From assembly GCA_028678905.1 (NCBI GenBank), contig JAJRCO010000360.1, positions 1-26,145 on the forward strand: a stretch of 26,145 nucleotides of DNA, in the 5' to 3' direction. Source of the stretch: Methanomicrobiales archaeon (GTDB lineage: Archaea > Halobacteriota > Methanomicrobia > Methanomicrobiales > JACTUA01). A program made the translations under genes and the position numbers. Shown here one piece after another: positions 1 to 7,251 of this stretch (positions are counted from its first letter, which is position 1; every line of letters starts with the position of its first letter). Under the pieces are notes generated by a model, which was not told the DNA's origin, ran no database searches, and saw nothing but the letters and a program-made list of their open reading frames with translations.

Positions 1-372
1 GAGAGGGAAGTCTCCTACTACCGGAATTGCCTCAAGGAGGAGTGCACAAAGAGTGAAGATATGCAGAATTCTCTTACCGATGAATGGTATTTCGTAAAAA
101 AAGAACTCTACAATTTCATTACTTTCACCGGAGCGATGACCGCGGCACAGGCTAGAGAGAGTCCATTACTGAAAAATATCGTACGTTTTGACCAGAAAAT
201 AGCGGAACTTAACTCTTCGCCCGATAAGAATGTAAAAACAAGTGATATGCAGGAGATCCCGGTCAAGAAAAAATACACTGGCCTCTTGAAAGACAGGCTG
301 CCAGAACAGGAATTGAAAAGGTCCGAGGACATGGGTGAAGCAACTCTGAAGGAGCTACTAAATCTCTGGTAA
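1..372 (+). CDS. C-terminal part of an unrecognised protein (5' end outside window)
   Basis: The reading frame is open from the first base (E-R-E-V-S-Y-Y-R...) and runs to a TAA at 370-372, so the gene almost certainly begins upstream of the window. The Met at 61 is an internal methionine with no convincing ribosome binding site. The visible 123 residues are hydrophilic and rich in Lys, Glu and Leu, with the look of a soluble, mostly helical protein. There is no signal peptide, membrane segment, Cys pair or catalytic motif. I do not recognise the family. A T-rich tract follows the stop. Confidence is moderate that this is a real gene and low on any function. Confidence 0.5.
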   Translation, partial: EREVSYYRNCLKEECTKSEDMQNSLTDEWYFVKKELYNFITFTGAMTAAQARESPLLKNIVRFDQKIAELNSSPDKNVKTSDMQEIPVKKKYTGLLKDRLPEQELKRSEDMGEATLKELLNLW

Positions 373-380
373 CGATTTTC

Positions 381-397
381 ATCTTTTTCTCTTTTGT
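381..397 (+). terminator. T-rich tract after the first gene
   Basis: CATCTTTTTCTCTTTTG lies directly after the stop codon at 372. Oligo-T tracts without a strong hairpin are a normal archaeal termination signal. Seen: the T runs. Inferred: termination. Confidence 0.35.
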
Positions 398-457
398 ACC
401 GGCCGTACGTAGCGGGACAGGATATTTCTGATGGGCAATTGCCATATGTAAGGTTAA

Positions 458-483
458 GTATGAAGTGAGAGTATGAAGTGAGG
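458..483 (+). repeat. 13-base tandem direct repeat, two copies
   Basis: GTATGAAGTGAGA (458-470) is followed at once by GTATGAAGTGAGG (471-483), differing only in the last base. A small hairpin, GGTCCA-AGCG-TGGACC, follows at 496-511. Neither lies inside a supported gene. They occupy the spacer between the first gene and the broken remnant that starts near 592. Function is unknown; two copies are too few to call a repeat family. Confidence 0.6.
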
Positions 484-591
484 ATAGGCGATATAGGTCC
501 AAGCGTGGACCAAATAGCACGATCCTCGCCCCAAAAAATGTTAATTTCCCTCAGGAGAGGAAAGAATCGAGTATCCCTGTGGTGTGGCTGA

Positions 592-1330
592 GCTGTAGCC
601 GGTGTCGGCCCTTATCTCTATGTCAATACCCCATCTACGTGCCCGGAAGGCAAAATTGCTCCCTCGCTCAACGTATCCACCCATGTTACGGTTGAACATC
701 GTACGGATCGCCCGGTTTATTGGGAGAAACACGGGTACGATAACAAGATTCATGTACTGTCCCGAACCTTTCAGGGAATCGATCTGGTGGAAGCCGCCCT
801 GAACTGACCCCGACATCCTGCGGTCGCTTTCCCGGGAAAGCACACCGGAGGTGGTGATAAAGGAACTGAGCGGCTGGCGTATGTACCCTATCCTCGTGGA
901 AGAGTTCAACCGTAAACCTGAAAAGGGAAAATTTGCCCGGATAGAGAATCGACTGTACTAGGGTTACTATACCGATCTTCTATCCCTGTCCGAGCAGGTC
1001 ATCGATGAGGCGGCAGAAAGATATGAGGAGGTTGCCGAGGCAATCGTCCGTACTGCAGAGGACCGGGCGACCATGATCCTGCTTCTCATGAGATAGAGCG
1101 GTTAAGTCGCAGGGTGAATGCACTTGATAAACGGATTATCCGAAACTGCTTGAAATCAGATCCTGGATCGAGTTCGAGCGGAAAGAACAGGAAAGATACG
1201 TGAAGGTTCGTCTTCTCTATGTCAAGAAACGGCGATCCCTGATTCACAGGGAAAGCGAGGCTATCTCCAGGGAGTGTCGAGATTCTGAAAACCGAAGGGA
1301 GAGGATCTGGCGTGTGAGGTTCCTGCGTCG
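592..1330 (+). pseudogene. Decayed coding remnant with several frameshifts and an in-frame TAG
   Basis: Protein-like sequence on the plus strand can be followed only by switching frames. Frame 1 covers 592-807 (ends V-E-A-A-L-N-stop). Frame 2 covers 803-1087 and includes R-S-L-S-R-E-S-T-P-E-V-V-I-K-E-L-S-G-W-R-M, a TAG at 959-961, then S-E-Q-V-I-D-E-A-A-E-R-Y-E-E-V-A-E. Frame 1 resumes at 1087-1140 (H-E-I-E-R-L-S-R-R-V-N-A-L-D-K-R). Frame 3 runs from 1143 (E-I-R-S-W-I-E-F-E-R-K-E-Q-E-R-Y). The second half is helical and coiled-coil-like. At least three shifts and one stop make decay likely. The family is not recognised. Borders are approximate, because the last frame runs on antisense to the DUF2115 gene. 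Confidence 0.45.
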
Positions 1331-1359
1331 CATAATAATACCGGCAGGTAGTACCTCCA

Positions 1360-1992
1360 CTACTCTGTTGAGAAGTCCGGCATCTCCTTCTGCAGGGCCG
1401 GACAGAAATTACAGATCGAATAAAAAACCTCTTTTTCTTTATCCCGAATCGGGCAGAGATAGGTTCCTTCTCTCTTTTCAACACGGTATGGTCCGGGAAA
1501 CGGCATACCCACGGGATGACCTGGGCATTCCCGGACAAACATTGCATAGCAGGCGATGAGATAATAGAAAAAACGGTGCTGGGGACGGAACAGAGTAAGA
1601 TGACTATCGGAATTCCTATTCCAGGAAAAACATCCACGGGGGACCATATCGCAGAAACGATCGAAGATCTTTCTGTCGCTGATCGGAGCACCGCGGAGAT
1701 TCTCAAATTCTCCATTGTGGAACTGCGCAAGAAGCTGATGATGCATCCCAAAGATCTGGTCTATGAAATACGGGCTTACCGACTCCCGATAGGGGGAGGG
1801 TAACTTTTTTATCTCGTTACGCACGGTGCCACTGATGACCTGGAGGTCAAACATCGAGAAGGACAGGACTTCTTCCGCAACGAGCCTTCCCAGTTCTCCC
1901 CGCGTCCTTGCTGACCGGATCCTCCGACATCTCCCTTCTAGCTCCTCATATTCCAGGGCGTCAGGAAGCACGGGAAATTCTTCGGCACCCAT
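1360..1992 (-). CDS. DUF2115 / UPF0305 family archaeal protein
   Basis: A 210-residue protein if started at the ATG at 1992. The core matches the archaeal DUF2115 (UPF0305) family as I know it: an F-D-L segment near residue 48, a central G-M-H-H-Q-L-L region, and a C-terminal Cys-containing end with C-P-I-R-D-K-E-K-E and C-N-F-C-P-A-L-Q. Four conserved-looking cysteines near the C-terminus (in L-C-P-I and C-N-F-C, plus C-P-G-H earlier) could bind metal; that is inference. Biochemical function of the family is not established. The frame is open upstream to 2127, but the extra 45 residues look unlike the family. No strong ribosome binding site marks the ATG, so the start is uncertain. It converges on the remnant at 592-1330. 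Confidence 0.8.
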   Translation of the reverse strand: MGAEEFPVLPDALEYEELEGRCRRIRSARTRGELGRLVAEEVLSFSMFDLQVISGTVRNEIKKLPSPYRESVSPYFIDQIFGMHHQLLAQFHNGEFENLRGAPISDRKIFDRFCDMVPRGCFSWNRNSDSHLTLFRPQHRFFYYLIACYAMFVRECPGHPVGMPFPGPYRVEKREGTYLCPIRDKEKEVFYSICNFCPALQKEMPDFSTE

Positions 1993-2375
1993 CCAAGTAC
2001 ATCTTAGATGTGCATGGATAAGAGATAGTTTTCCCTCGATCCGGATCTGCGCTTCGCCAGTACTGTTCGGGAAATCGTTTCCTGGAACGGATCTGGCAGT
2101 AAAAGAGACGGGGATGCTGCATGGCATTATTCAGAATGAACATTGTCATCCAGCAGAGAGACGCGAAAATGGAGATGTAGCGTCGGGGATCTTCACTGCG
2201 GTATGACTATTGTTCGGCTTTGCGAAGAGATCCGAAAGCTGGAATCGTGAATAAGAGTAGGTTTGGAGATCCACTCACTTCAAAGAATGTCAGAGGGGCC
2301 GGTATAGCCAGGGAATTCTCTATTGTGTGGGAATTCTTTACATTCCCTTGGAACCCAGCGTTTTTAGGTCGTACC
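1993..2375. other. Stretch without a supported gene
   Basis: About 380 bases between the DUF2115 start and the stop of the DUF6125 gene. Short open frames exist on both strands, but none has a ribosome binding site, family motif or protein-like composition. The minus-strand extension of the DUF2115 frame (to 2127) lies here. A promoter for DUF2115 should be here, but I cannot point to a clear TATA box. Confidence 0.4.
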
Positions 2376-2762
2376 TCATATCGATCGTTCACCTTGATCA
2401 GAAGAAGAGGGATCGGCCGGTTCTAGGTAAAATCTCCATCTGCAGAACACGTCCGCAGGATGAGGGTCCGGGGGGGCAAACAAGCACTCCACCCGAATCC
2501 GTTCATCGATCTCCCGGGCAAAACCCGTGAATTCTGCACGGTGCATCTCCCGGCAGATGTATTCTCCCAGACCGCGGCGCAGTCGGGCTTCCTGGGTTGG
2601 GCAGGAGGGGGTGGAGAGTATCACCTCTCCCGTCCGTTCCTCGATCCGGTAGTCAACGATCATCGCCCAAGGGAAATAACGCAGGGCTTTAACCAATCCA
2701 CCGAGACCTTTTTCCTTGATGCGGAAGCGTCGTACGATATCCCGGGCCGCCATGCCAGCCAC
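2376..2762 (-). CDS. DUF6125-like protein, short form
   Basis: 128 residues from a GTG at 2762; an ATG three codons in (2753) is the alternative. The body fits the archaeal DUF6125 pattern as I recall it: G-L-G-G-L-V-K-A-L-R-Y-F-P-W, then C-P-T-Q-E-A-R-L-R-R-G-L-G-E-Y-I-C-R, then a tail with R-V-E-C-L-F-A-P-P-D-P-H-P and F-C-R-W-R-F. Cysteines in the C-P-T-Q, Y-I-C, V-E-C and F-C-R-W positions could form a metal or cofactor site (inference). Family members I remember carry an additional N-terminal helical part, so this copy may be truncated: a TGA lies 27-29 bases upstream in frame. It starts 15 bases after the stop of the DUF6498-like gene, so the two are probably co-transcribed. Function unknown. 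Confidence 0.65.
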   Translation of the reverse strand: MAGMAARDIVRRFRIKEKGLGGLVKALRYFPWAMIVDYRIEERTGEVILSTPSCPTQEARLRRGLGEYICREMHRAEFTGFAREIDERIRVECLFAPPDPHPADVFCRWRFYLEPADPSSSDQGERSI

Positions 2763-2777
2763 ACGACCCCATGCTGT

Positions 2778-3414
2778 TCAGAAATAATTCACCTTACCAT
2801 GGGTGTGTTTCGCGGTGTGCATCCGTAGATCGACATAGGTTTTCAGGCCCAGGAAAAGTAGCAGGATGATTGGTCCAGGGTCTTTGCCCATGGAAGAGAA
2901 CGCGAGGGTCAGGAAGCCCCCAAAAATTATTGTCAGGTGCATGGGAATAATCCGTGTGTAAGGGTGATGAACAATTCCTTGAATCTGTTCGGGGCTGTTC
3001 ACCGTTCTGTCGCGGTAATAGAGAAATGAATACAGATGGTTGAAAAAGAATAATCCACAGGCAAACCATATTTCGCTGTTTCCCATCATGTTCAGGGTGA
3101 TCAAACCGAAACCCCCCAGAAAAGAGATACGCGAAGTGGAATAGTCCATAGTGCACGGCGAAGAAGCCGGCGGTAAGAAGTTTTCCCCACCTAAAGAGGG
3201 CTGTCACATCCATGGAGGTACCACTGATAATATGATTCAGAAAGGAGGGAATGACAGGGAGTGTGAGAATGCGGGCGACGGTAAAAATTCCGATGATCAC
3301 ACTCTGGAACCAGTAGATGATGATCACCATCCCCAGATCCCAACTCTGGATCAGAGCGATGACGATAGTAGCCAGATTGACGCCCAGAAGAGATATTAGG
3401 GGGGAGTTGTGCAT
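2778..3414 (-). CDS. DUF6498-like integral membrane protein, interrupted by a one-base frameshift
   Basis: Two minus-strand frames join into one protein of about 211 residues. The first half starts at ATG 3414 (M-H-N-S-P-L-I-S-L-L-G-V-N-L), with hydrophobic segments and I-I-Y-W-F-Q-S-V-I-I-G-I-F. It reads in frame to F-A-Y-L-F-S-G-G. The continuation (G-F-G-L-I-T-L-N-M-M, then P-Y-T-R-I-I-P-M-H-L-T-I-I-F-G-G, then L-K-T-Y-V-D-L) lies in another frame ending at 2778. The break coincides with a G6 run (minus strand, 3112-3117); five Gs would restore the frame. The N-terminal Y-W-x-x-x-x-x-I-G pattern and C-terminal R-I-x-x-x-H fit DUF6498 as I remember it. Function unknown. Frame is open up to 3552, but that extension looks non-native. 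Sequencing error or true mutation cannot be separated here. Confidence 0.65.
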
Positions 3415-3552
3415 GATAATCCCATCCCCCGGGCGATGAAACTCATACCATCTAGTGTAGGAACCGGAATGATTTAAAAAACGCGAATCGATGATGAAAA
3501 CTATGGGAAAGGCTGGCAGCTGAACCGCTACCATTCCTCCCTTGATTAGCAT

Positions 3553-3762
3553 TTAGGTTGCAACAGACCGGGTCCGGAAGTAATCACCCTCCTCCTGCTC
3601 GAGACAACGAATCAGATCGGTCACAAATTTTTTCTCATCTCCCTGCCGGTTACGGGCTATCAATTTCAGTCGGATGATCTCCTTTTCTAACCTTGCATAA
3701 AGAGAATCGCACAGCAGACCGACATTCCGGATATCGATTGGTAATGTTTCTTCTCTGGCCAC
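3553..3762 (-). CDS. Small conserved-looking hydrophilic protein, 69 aa
   Basis: The start is a GTG at 3762, chosen because GGAGGG (minus strand, 3769-3774) sits six bases before it and a TATA-like box lies about 40 bases upstream. The longer open frame to 3930 lacks both. The protein is helical and charged (L-Y-A-R-L-E-K-E-I-I-R-L-K-L-I-A-R-N-R) with C-terminal C-L-E-Q-E-E-G-D-Y-F. It has no signal peptide or known domain. The TAA stop directly abuts an ATG at 3552 in the frame of the DUF6498-like gene, so the two and DUF6125 may form one transcription unit. Function unknown. Confidence 0.6.
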   Translation of the reverse strand: MAREETLPIDIRNVGLLCDSLYARLEKEIIRLKLIARNRQGDEKKFVTDLIRCLEQEEGDYFRTRSVAT

Positions 3763-3800
3763 TAATTTCCCTCCAGATGAACTGGAAAAGACCTCCTCCC

Positions 3801-3808
3801 ATATTAAG
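3801..3808 (-). promoter_or_regulatory. TATA-like box for the 69-aa gene
   Basis: CTTAATAT on the minus strand lies about 42 bases before the GTG at 3762. A start site about 25 bases downstream leaves a short leader containing the GGAGGG site. Position and composition only. Confidence 0.4.
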
Positions 3809-4010
3809 ATTAATCCGCATGAAAGGGAAAACTTCATCAGATTTCGGTTAAGGTTGGCAATTTGGATTATTGTTGACGAAATGGCATCTCCTGTCCAATT
3901 TGAGAAATTCCTGAAAGTGGATACCCTCAACCAAAAGTATGGCGGTAACGCGACACCAATTCCCTGACAAGAGCATCTTGCGATGGGTGGCGGTCCAATC
4001 TGAAATCGAC

Positions 4011-4018
4011 TATATTAT
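4011..4018 (+). promoter_or_regulatory. TATA-like box for the cyclophilin gene
   Basis: TATATTAT lies 32-25 bases before the ATG at 4043. With normal archaeal spacing, transcription would begin at about 4040, giving a leaderless or nearly leaderless message. This fits the absence of a Shine-Dalgarno site before this ATG. Confidence 0.5.
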
Positions 4019-4042
4019 TATTGGAAGACAATATTTCGATGA

Positions 4043-4690
4043 ATGAAATCGCTTCATCTGGTTGTGTTCTTTCTACTCGTGATTTTTGCGAATTTTTCGC
4101 TGGGCTGTGTACAAAATCAACAACAGAACATCAGCGTATATGTTGTTCCGGATACCACGGACGCACCCCGGATAACCCCGACTCCGACAAAAACAGTAGA
4201 TACCTCGGCGGTACCCTCCACCACAGCGGTTACCGAGAGTAAGATTCGTGTAGAAACCAGCATGGGTAACATCACCCTCCTCCTCTATGCGGATATGCCG
4301 GTCACCGCGGGCAATTTCGAGAGACTCGCCCGGCAGGGATTTTACGATGGGACCCTCTTCCATCGGGTGATCGATGGATTCATGATCCAGGGAGGTGATC
4401 CGACTGGGACAGGAAGGGGAGGCCCCGGGTATACTATTCCGGACGAATTTGTTCGAACACACAGCAATGTGCGGGGTACTATCGCGATGGCCAATGCGGG
4501 ACCAAACACCGGCGGTAGTCAGTTCTTCATTAACCTGGTAGACAATCGTTATCTGGATTCAAAACATCCAGTTTTTGGAGAAGTGATAGAGGGAATGGAT
4601 GTGGTAGACCGCATCGGCAGGATCACCACTGATACATATGATCGACCCTTGCAGAATGTCACTATCCTCAGTATGACTGTCCTCGAATAG
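4043..4690 (+). CDS. Lipoprotein cyclophilin-type peptidyl-prolyl cis-trans isomerase
   Basis: 215 residues that would speed proline cis-trans isomerisation during folding of exported proteins. A signal peptide (hydrophobic residues 5-18) ends in lipobox F-S-L-G-C with Cys22, predicting a lipid-anchored extracytoplasmic protein. A Thr/Pro-rich linker (about 35-65) leads to a complete single-domain cyclophilin from about 66 to 215. Diagnostic elements are F-H-R-V-I-D-G-F-M-I-Q-G-G-D-P near residue 105, G-S-Q-F-F-I-N-L near 158 and H-P-V-F-G-E-V near 175. The compact form without the vertebrate insertion is usual for prokaryotic cyclophilins. It is probably monocistronic. ATG at 4040 is out of frame with the domain. 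Confidence 0.93.
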   Translation: MKSLHLVVFFLLVIFANFSLGCVQNQQQNISVYVVPDTTDAPRITPTPTKTVDTSAVPSTTAVTESKIRVETSMGNITLLLYADMPVTAGNFERLARQGFYDGTLFHRVIDGFMIQGGDPTGTGRGGPGYTIPDEFVRTHSNVRGTIAMANAGPNTGGSQFFINLVDNRYLDSKHPVFGEVIEGMDVVDRIGRITTDTYDRPLQNVTILSMTVLE

Positions 4691-4951
4691 AGATGATTCA
4701 TTTTTATTTTCGGTGCAATCCGCCAGTTAGTGGCACTGGGAGGCGAGGCCAAAGGAGTGTTTAGTCCACATCGAAAAAAATTCCTTTCACTTTATGCATC
4801 CCTCGTCTCGATCCATCAGATTTATCATCGAATATTCTCCTTCTGTCATTATTTCCGTCAGACTGCACTGGGGAAGACCATGCGGAAATCTGCGTATCTC
4901 ACCCTGGAATCTTGTGATAAGATGCTGATGGATCGAAATCGGGCATAAGCT

Positions 4952-4959
4952 CATATATG
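4952..4959 (+). promoter_or_regulatory. TATA-like box for the peroxiredoxin gene
   Basis: CATATATG is 29-22 bases before ATG 4981. Normal spacing places the transcription start near 4981, which would make the first ATG leaderless or favour the second ATG at 4996. Confidence 0.4.
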
Positions 4960-4980
4960 ATCAGAGGAAGGTGGTAGTTC

Positions 4981-5451
4981 ATGCCTTCCTCTCACATGAT
5001 ACAGATCGGTGATTCCGCTCTCAATTTTTCCCTCAAAGACCAGAATGATCGAACATTCGACCTTCTTGAACACGCAGGGAAACGAATTCTTCTCTCCTTC
5101 CATCCTCTCGCCTGGACCGGACCCTGCGCCGGACAGATGCAATCGCTGGAGGATACACGGCCGGAATTGGAGTCTCACAACACACTTGCAGTGGGCCTCA
5201 GCGTGGATTCGGTTCCCTGTAAAAAGGCTTGGGCAGATAGTCTCGAGATCGTCCACACCCGGCTGTTGTCCGATTTCTGGCCGCACGGGAAGGTAGCCCA
5301 GCAGTTCGGCGTGTTCCGGGACGCGAATGGATTTTCTGAACGATCAAATATCCTGATCGATGAACACCAGAAGGTGGTTTTTACGAAGGTGTACCCTATT
5401 CATTCGGTTCCGGATATCCAGGAAGTGATCAGTTTCCTGCAGACTTTGTAA
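4981..5451 (+). CDS. Peroxiredoxin (AhpC/TSA, BCP/AhpE-like)
   Basis: 156 residues, a thiol peroxidase reducing hydrogen peroxide or organic hydroperoxides in the cytoplasm. It shows the thioredoxin-fold peroxiredoxin start (I-G-D-S-A-L-N-F-S-L-K-D-Q), the active-site signature P-L-A-W-T-G-P-C with peroxidatic Cys49 in PxxxTxxC form, and the supporting Arg121 in S-E-R-S-N. Cys80 in S-V-P-C-K-K-A-W-A is the only other cysteine and is a candidate resolving residue. The start is either ATG 4981, with GAGGAAGGTGG just upstream, or ATG 4996 (M-I-Q-I-G-D), which matches family N-termini better. It is convergent with the HAD gene. The role in oxidative stress defence of a strict anaerobe is inferred. 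Confidence 0.9.
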   Translation: MPSSHMIQIGDSALNFSLKDQNDRTFDLLEHAGKRILLSFHPLAWTGPCAGQMQSLEDTRPELESHNTLAVGLSVDSVPCKKAWADSLEIVHTRLLSDFWPHGKVAQQFGVFRDANGFSERSNILIDEHQKVVFTKVYPIHSVPDIQEVISFLQTL

Positions 5452-5528
5452 CAAATGATGGCTGCGAAAACAGATAGAAAAGGAGGGATGGCCTTTCCAT
5501 CGATTTCTACGAGGTATTTTTCCCAAAT

Positions 5529-5575
5529 CTCCTATGCTTGAGAGATCTCTGGCGCTTCTGACCCTGACATAGGAG
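5529..5575. terminator. Inverted repeat between convergent genes
   Basis: CTCCTATG (5529-5536) pairs with CATAGGAG (5568-5575) across a 31-base loop that itself contains the palindrome AGAGATCTCT (5541-5550). It lies between the peroxiredoxin stop and the HAD stop, so a role in ending transcripts from either side is plausible. A T5 run lies nearby at about 5517-5521. Pairing is seen; function is inferred. Confidence 0.35.
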
Positions 5576-5578
5576 GAT

Positions 5579-6277
5579 CTACTCGCCATCAAGGAAAGGC
5601 AGGAGATCGACCATATCTTGTATCGAATCGAAAATGATATCGGGAGTACACAAAGATGGGGTCCGTAGGTTGCGATCGCCGTACCTTGCATACGCGGTGA
5701 TCATGCCCAAGGTTTTTCCGGGCGCAATATCTCTGCGGATACTGTCCCCGATAAGCAGGGTCTCCTCCGGCATCACATCCAGCAGCCGCAGGGCAAGGAG
5801 GAAGGGTTCCTGGGCCGGTTTCCTGGTCCCCGTCATATCAGCCGTGATTACATGGTCAAAATACTGCCGGAGACCAAGGTGCTCCAGACGAAGGAGTGCA
5901 TTGTCCCGGTGTGCATCGGTCAAGACCGCCAGTTTCATGGATTTCCTGCGTAGCTCATTCAGGATCTCGTGCATGCGGGGGTATGAAACGAGAACCGAGA
6001 GTTTTTCTCTCTTATAGATACGGACACATTCTGCAAAGACTTCTTCACTGAAACAAGTGCGATCAATAAGATAGTCCCGTATATTCTCAGGGTTCTCGAA
6101 TCCATGTTCTTTATGCAGAAAATATTCAAAAAGCTCCTCTCCATCCTTCCTTCCGAGGAATTCTGCCACCTGGCAGCAGGCATGGCGTTTTGCCGCCACG
6201 AAATCGAACAGGGTATTATCCATATCAAAAATTACAGCCTTTATTTTTCGATTGGTAATGATAGTAATTTCCGGCAT
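5579..6277 (-). CDS. HAD-superfamily hydrolase (phosphatase-like)
   Basis: 232 residues from ATG 6277, chosen because GGAAGGAT stands about eight bases upstream and HAD motif I then falls near the N-terminus. Motif I is F-D-M-D-N-T-L-F-D (Asp18 nucleophile, Asp20). A helical cap follows, then motif II L-T-D-A, motif III with K-P-A-Q-E-P-F, and motif IV G-D-S-I-R-R-D. All catalytic positions are present. This is the type seen in phosphoglycolate or nucleotide phosphatases, but the substrate cannot be told from sequence. Its start lies 37 bases inside the end of the PIN gene, making it the last gene of the four-gene operon. It could be a functional partner, for example in nucleotide turnover, or a passenger. 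Confidence 0.88.
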   Translation of the reverse strand: MPEITIITNRKIKAVIFDMDNTLFDFVAAKRHACCQVAEFLGRKDGEELFEYFLHKEHGFENPENIRDYLIDRTCFSEEVFAECVRIYKREKLSVLVSYPRMHEILNELRRKSMKLAVLTDAHRDNALLRLEHLGLRQYFDHVITADMTGTRKPAQEPFLLALRLLDVMPEETLLIGDSIRRDIAPGKTLGMITAYARYGDRNLRTPSLCTPDIIFDSIQDMVDLLPFLDGE

Positions 6278-7251
6278 ACTGCAAGATCCTTCCGGAGGTC
6301 TATTTCCATCCGACTGTTCTGGAGAACGATTTTCAGCTCCTCCAGGTCCGGTCCTTTTCCGCGGAATTCTCCATAGATAGATAACCCTCCGCACTGAATA
6401 AATCCAAAGACCGTTGCAAGGTTGTATAGCAACTGCACCATCTGATTCGCGGTGCAGCGTTTTTCGGCGAATGTATAGGGCACCTGGAAAAGGAAGTACT
6501 CGACTCCTTCCGCTTCGCAGAGGGTGGCAACATTTTTATCCGCGGTAAGGAGAACAGGAAGAGAGAATTTCTCCGACTCAAAACGGCGAAATGCCTGGAC
6601 GATGATCAGATCATTTCTTTCCTTATCGGCCGAAATCGACTCTCCCGCCTCGATCCGAAGCGCCCGGTCTCGCACAGTCTGAAATTCACGGAGAGCCAGG
6701 TACGTGGCGAGACGGGCACGCCGGGTCCTCTGGTTTATCAGTTCGTCAAGCATCTGCTTCTGGAATCGTGCCTTCTGTTTAAAAGTAGCGATTTGCGGTG
6801 CGCTGTATTTGTTATTGAGCAGACTTTCGATCTCTGCTTTTGTGATGTCCAGGACCGCAAAATGAGCTGGATCGATACCTGAACGGGAGGGAAACCCGTG
6901 ATAAAAGAGGTTAGTATCCAGCCCGTAATACACATCTTTTTTTAATCCTTTATGGGCATGTGATGCCTGTTCAAATTCTGCCTGGTTCACGTAGCGAACG
7001 ATCCCCGCGTTTATCAGACAAGAGAATAGATCATCATAATCTGGAACCTCATTCATCAAGTCGTCAAATGGCTCCTTTGCCTCCCTTATCTGATCCGGGG
7101 TCGCTTCGATAGTAAACTGGTATCCTTCCTCCCCTGTGCGGATGGCCATCAGAGGAAATCCAAAGAGGGGATACGAGATCGAAAACGAAGATCCCAGCTC
7201 ATTTAGGAGTATCTGGAGTTCTGCCCTCCGGCAAGACAATTCAGCTCTCAT
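6241..7251 (-). CDS. Large PIN-domain protein, putative ribonuclease
   Basis: 336 residues. A PIN nuclease core spans about 107-255, inferred from Y-Y-G-L-D-T-N-L-F-Y (Asp112, Asn114), an acidic residue in the following helix (Glu140 or Glu142), E-R-N-D-L-I-I (Asp214), and L-L-T-A-D-K-N-V-A (Asp238). That is the acidic set PIN enzymes use to bind metal. The first 105 residues and last 80 are additional domains I do not recognise; toxin-type PIN proteins are only about 130-150 residues. It begins in an ATGA-type overlap with the CARF-like gene, with AGGAGCGG just before the ATG. There is no adjacent small antitoxin. Likely role: RNA cleavage controlled by the upstream partner (inference). Confidence 0.75.
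   Translation of the reverse strand: MRAELSCRRAELQILLNELGSSFSISYPLFGFPLMAIRTGEEGYQFTIEATPDQIREAKEPFDDLMNEVPDYDDLFSCLINAGIVRYVNQAEFEQASHAHKGLKKDVYYGLDTNLFYHGFPSRSGIDPAHFAVLDITKAEIESLLNNKYSAPQIATFKQKARFQKQMLDELINQRTRRARLATYLALREFQTVRDRALRIEAGESISADKERNDLIIVQAFRRFESEKFSLPVLLTADKNVATLCEAEGVEYFLFQVPYTFAEKRCTANQMVQLLYNLATVFGFIQCGGLSIYGEFRGKGPDLEELKIVLQNSRMEIDLRKDLAVCRKLLSLPIEK

Noticed and set aside
541..909. Minus-strand open frame of about 122 codons
   Set aside because: The plus strand carries the more protein-like remnant here, and the minus frame has no ribosome binding site or family motif.
959..961. Pyrrolysine codon
   Set aside because: The same remnant has several frameshifts, so a mutated stop in a decaying gene is the simpler reading; retained only as a check.
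1086..1751. Minus-strand frame of 221 codons overlapping DUF2115
   Set aside because: It overlaps the well-supported DUF2115 frame on the same strand and its translation is Ser/Arg-rich without motifs.
4730..4948. 72-codon plus-strand frame before the peroxiredoxin gene
   Set aside because: GTG start without a ribosome binding site, no recognisable composition; the region holds the peroxiredoxin promoter.
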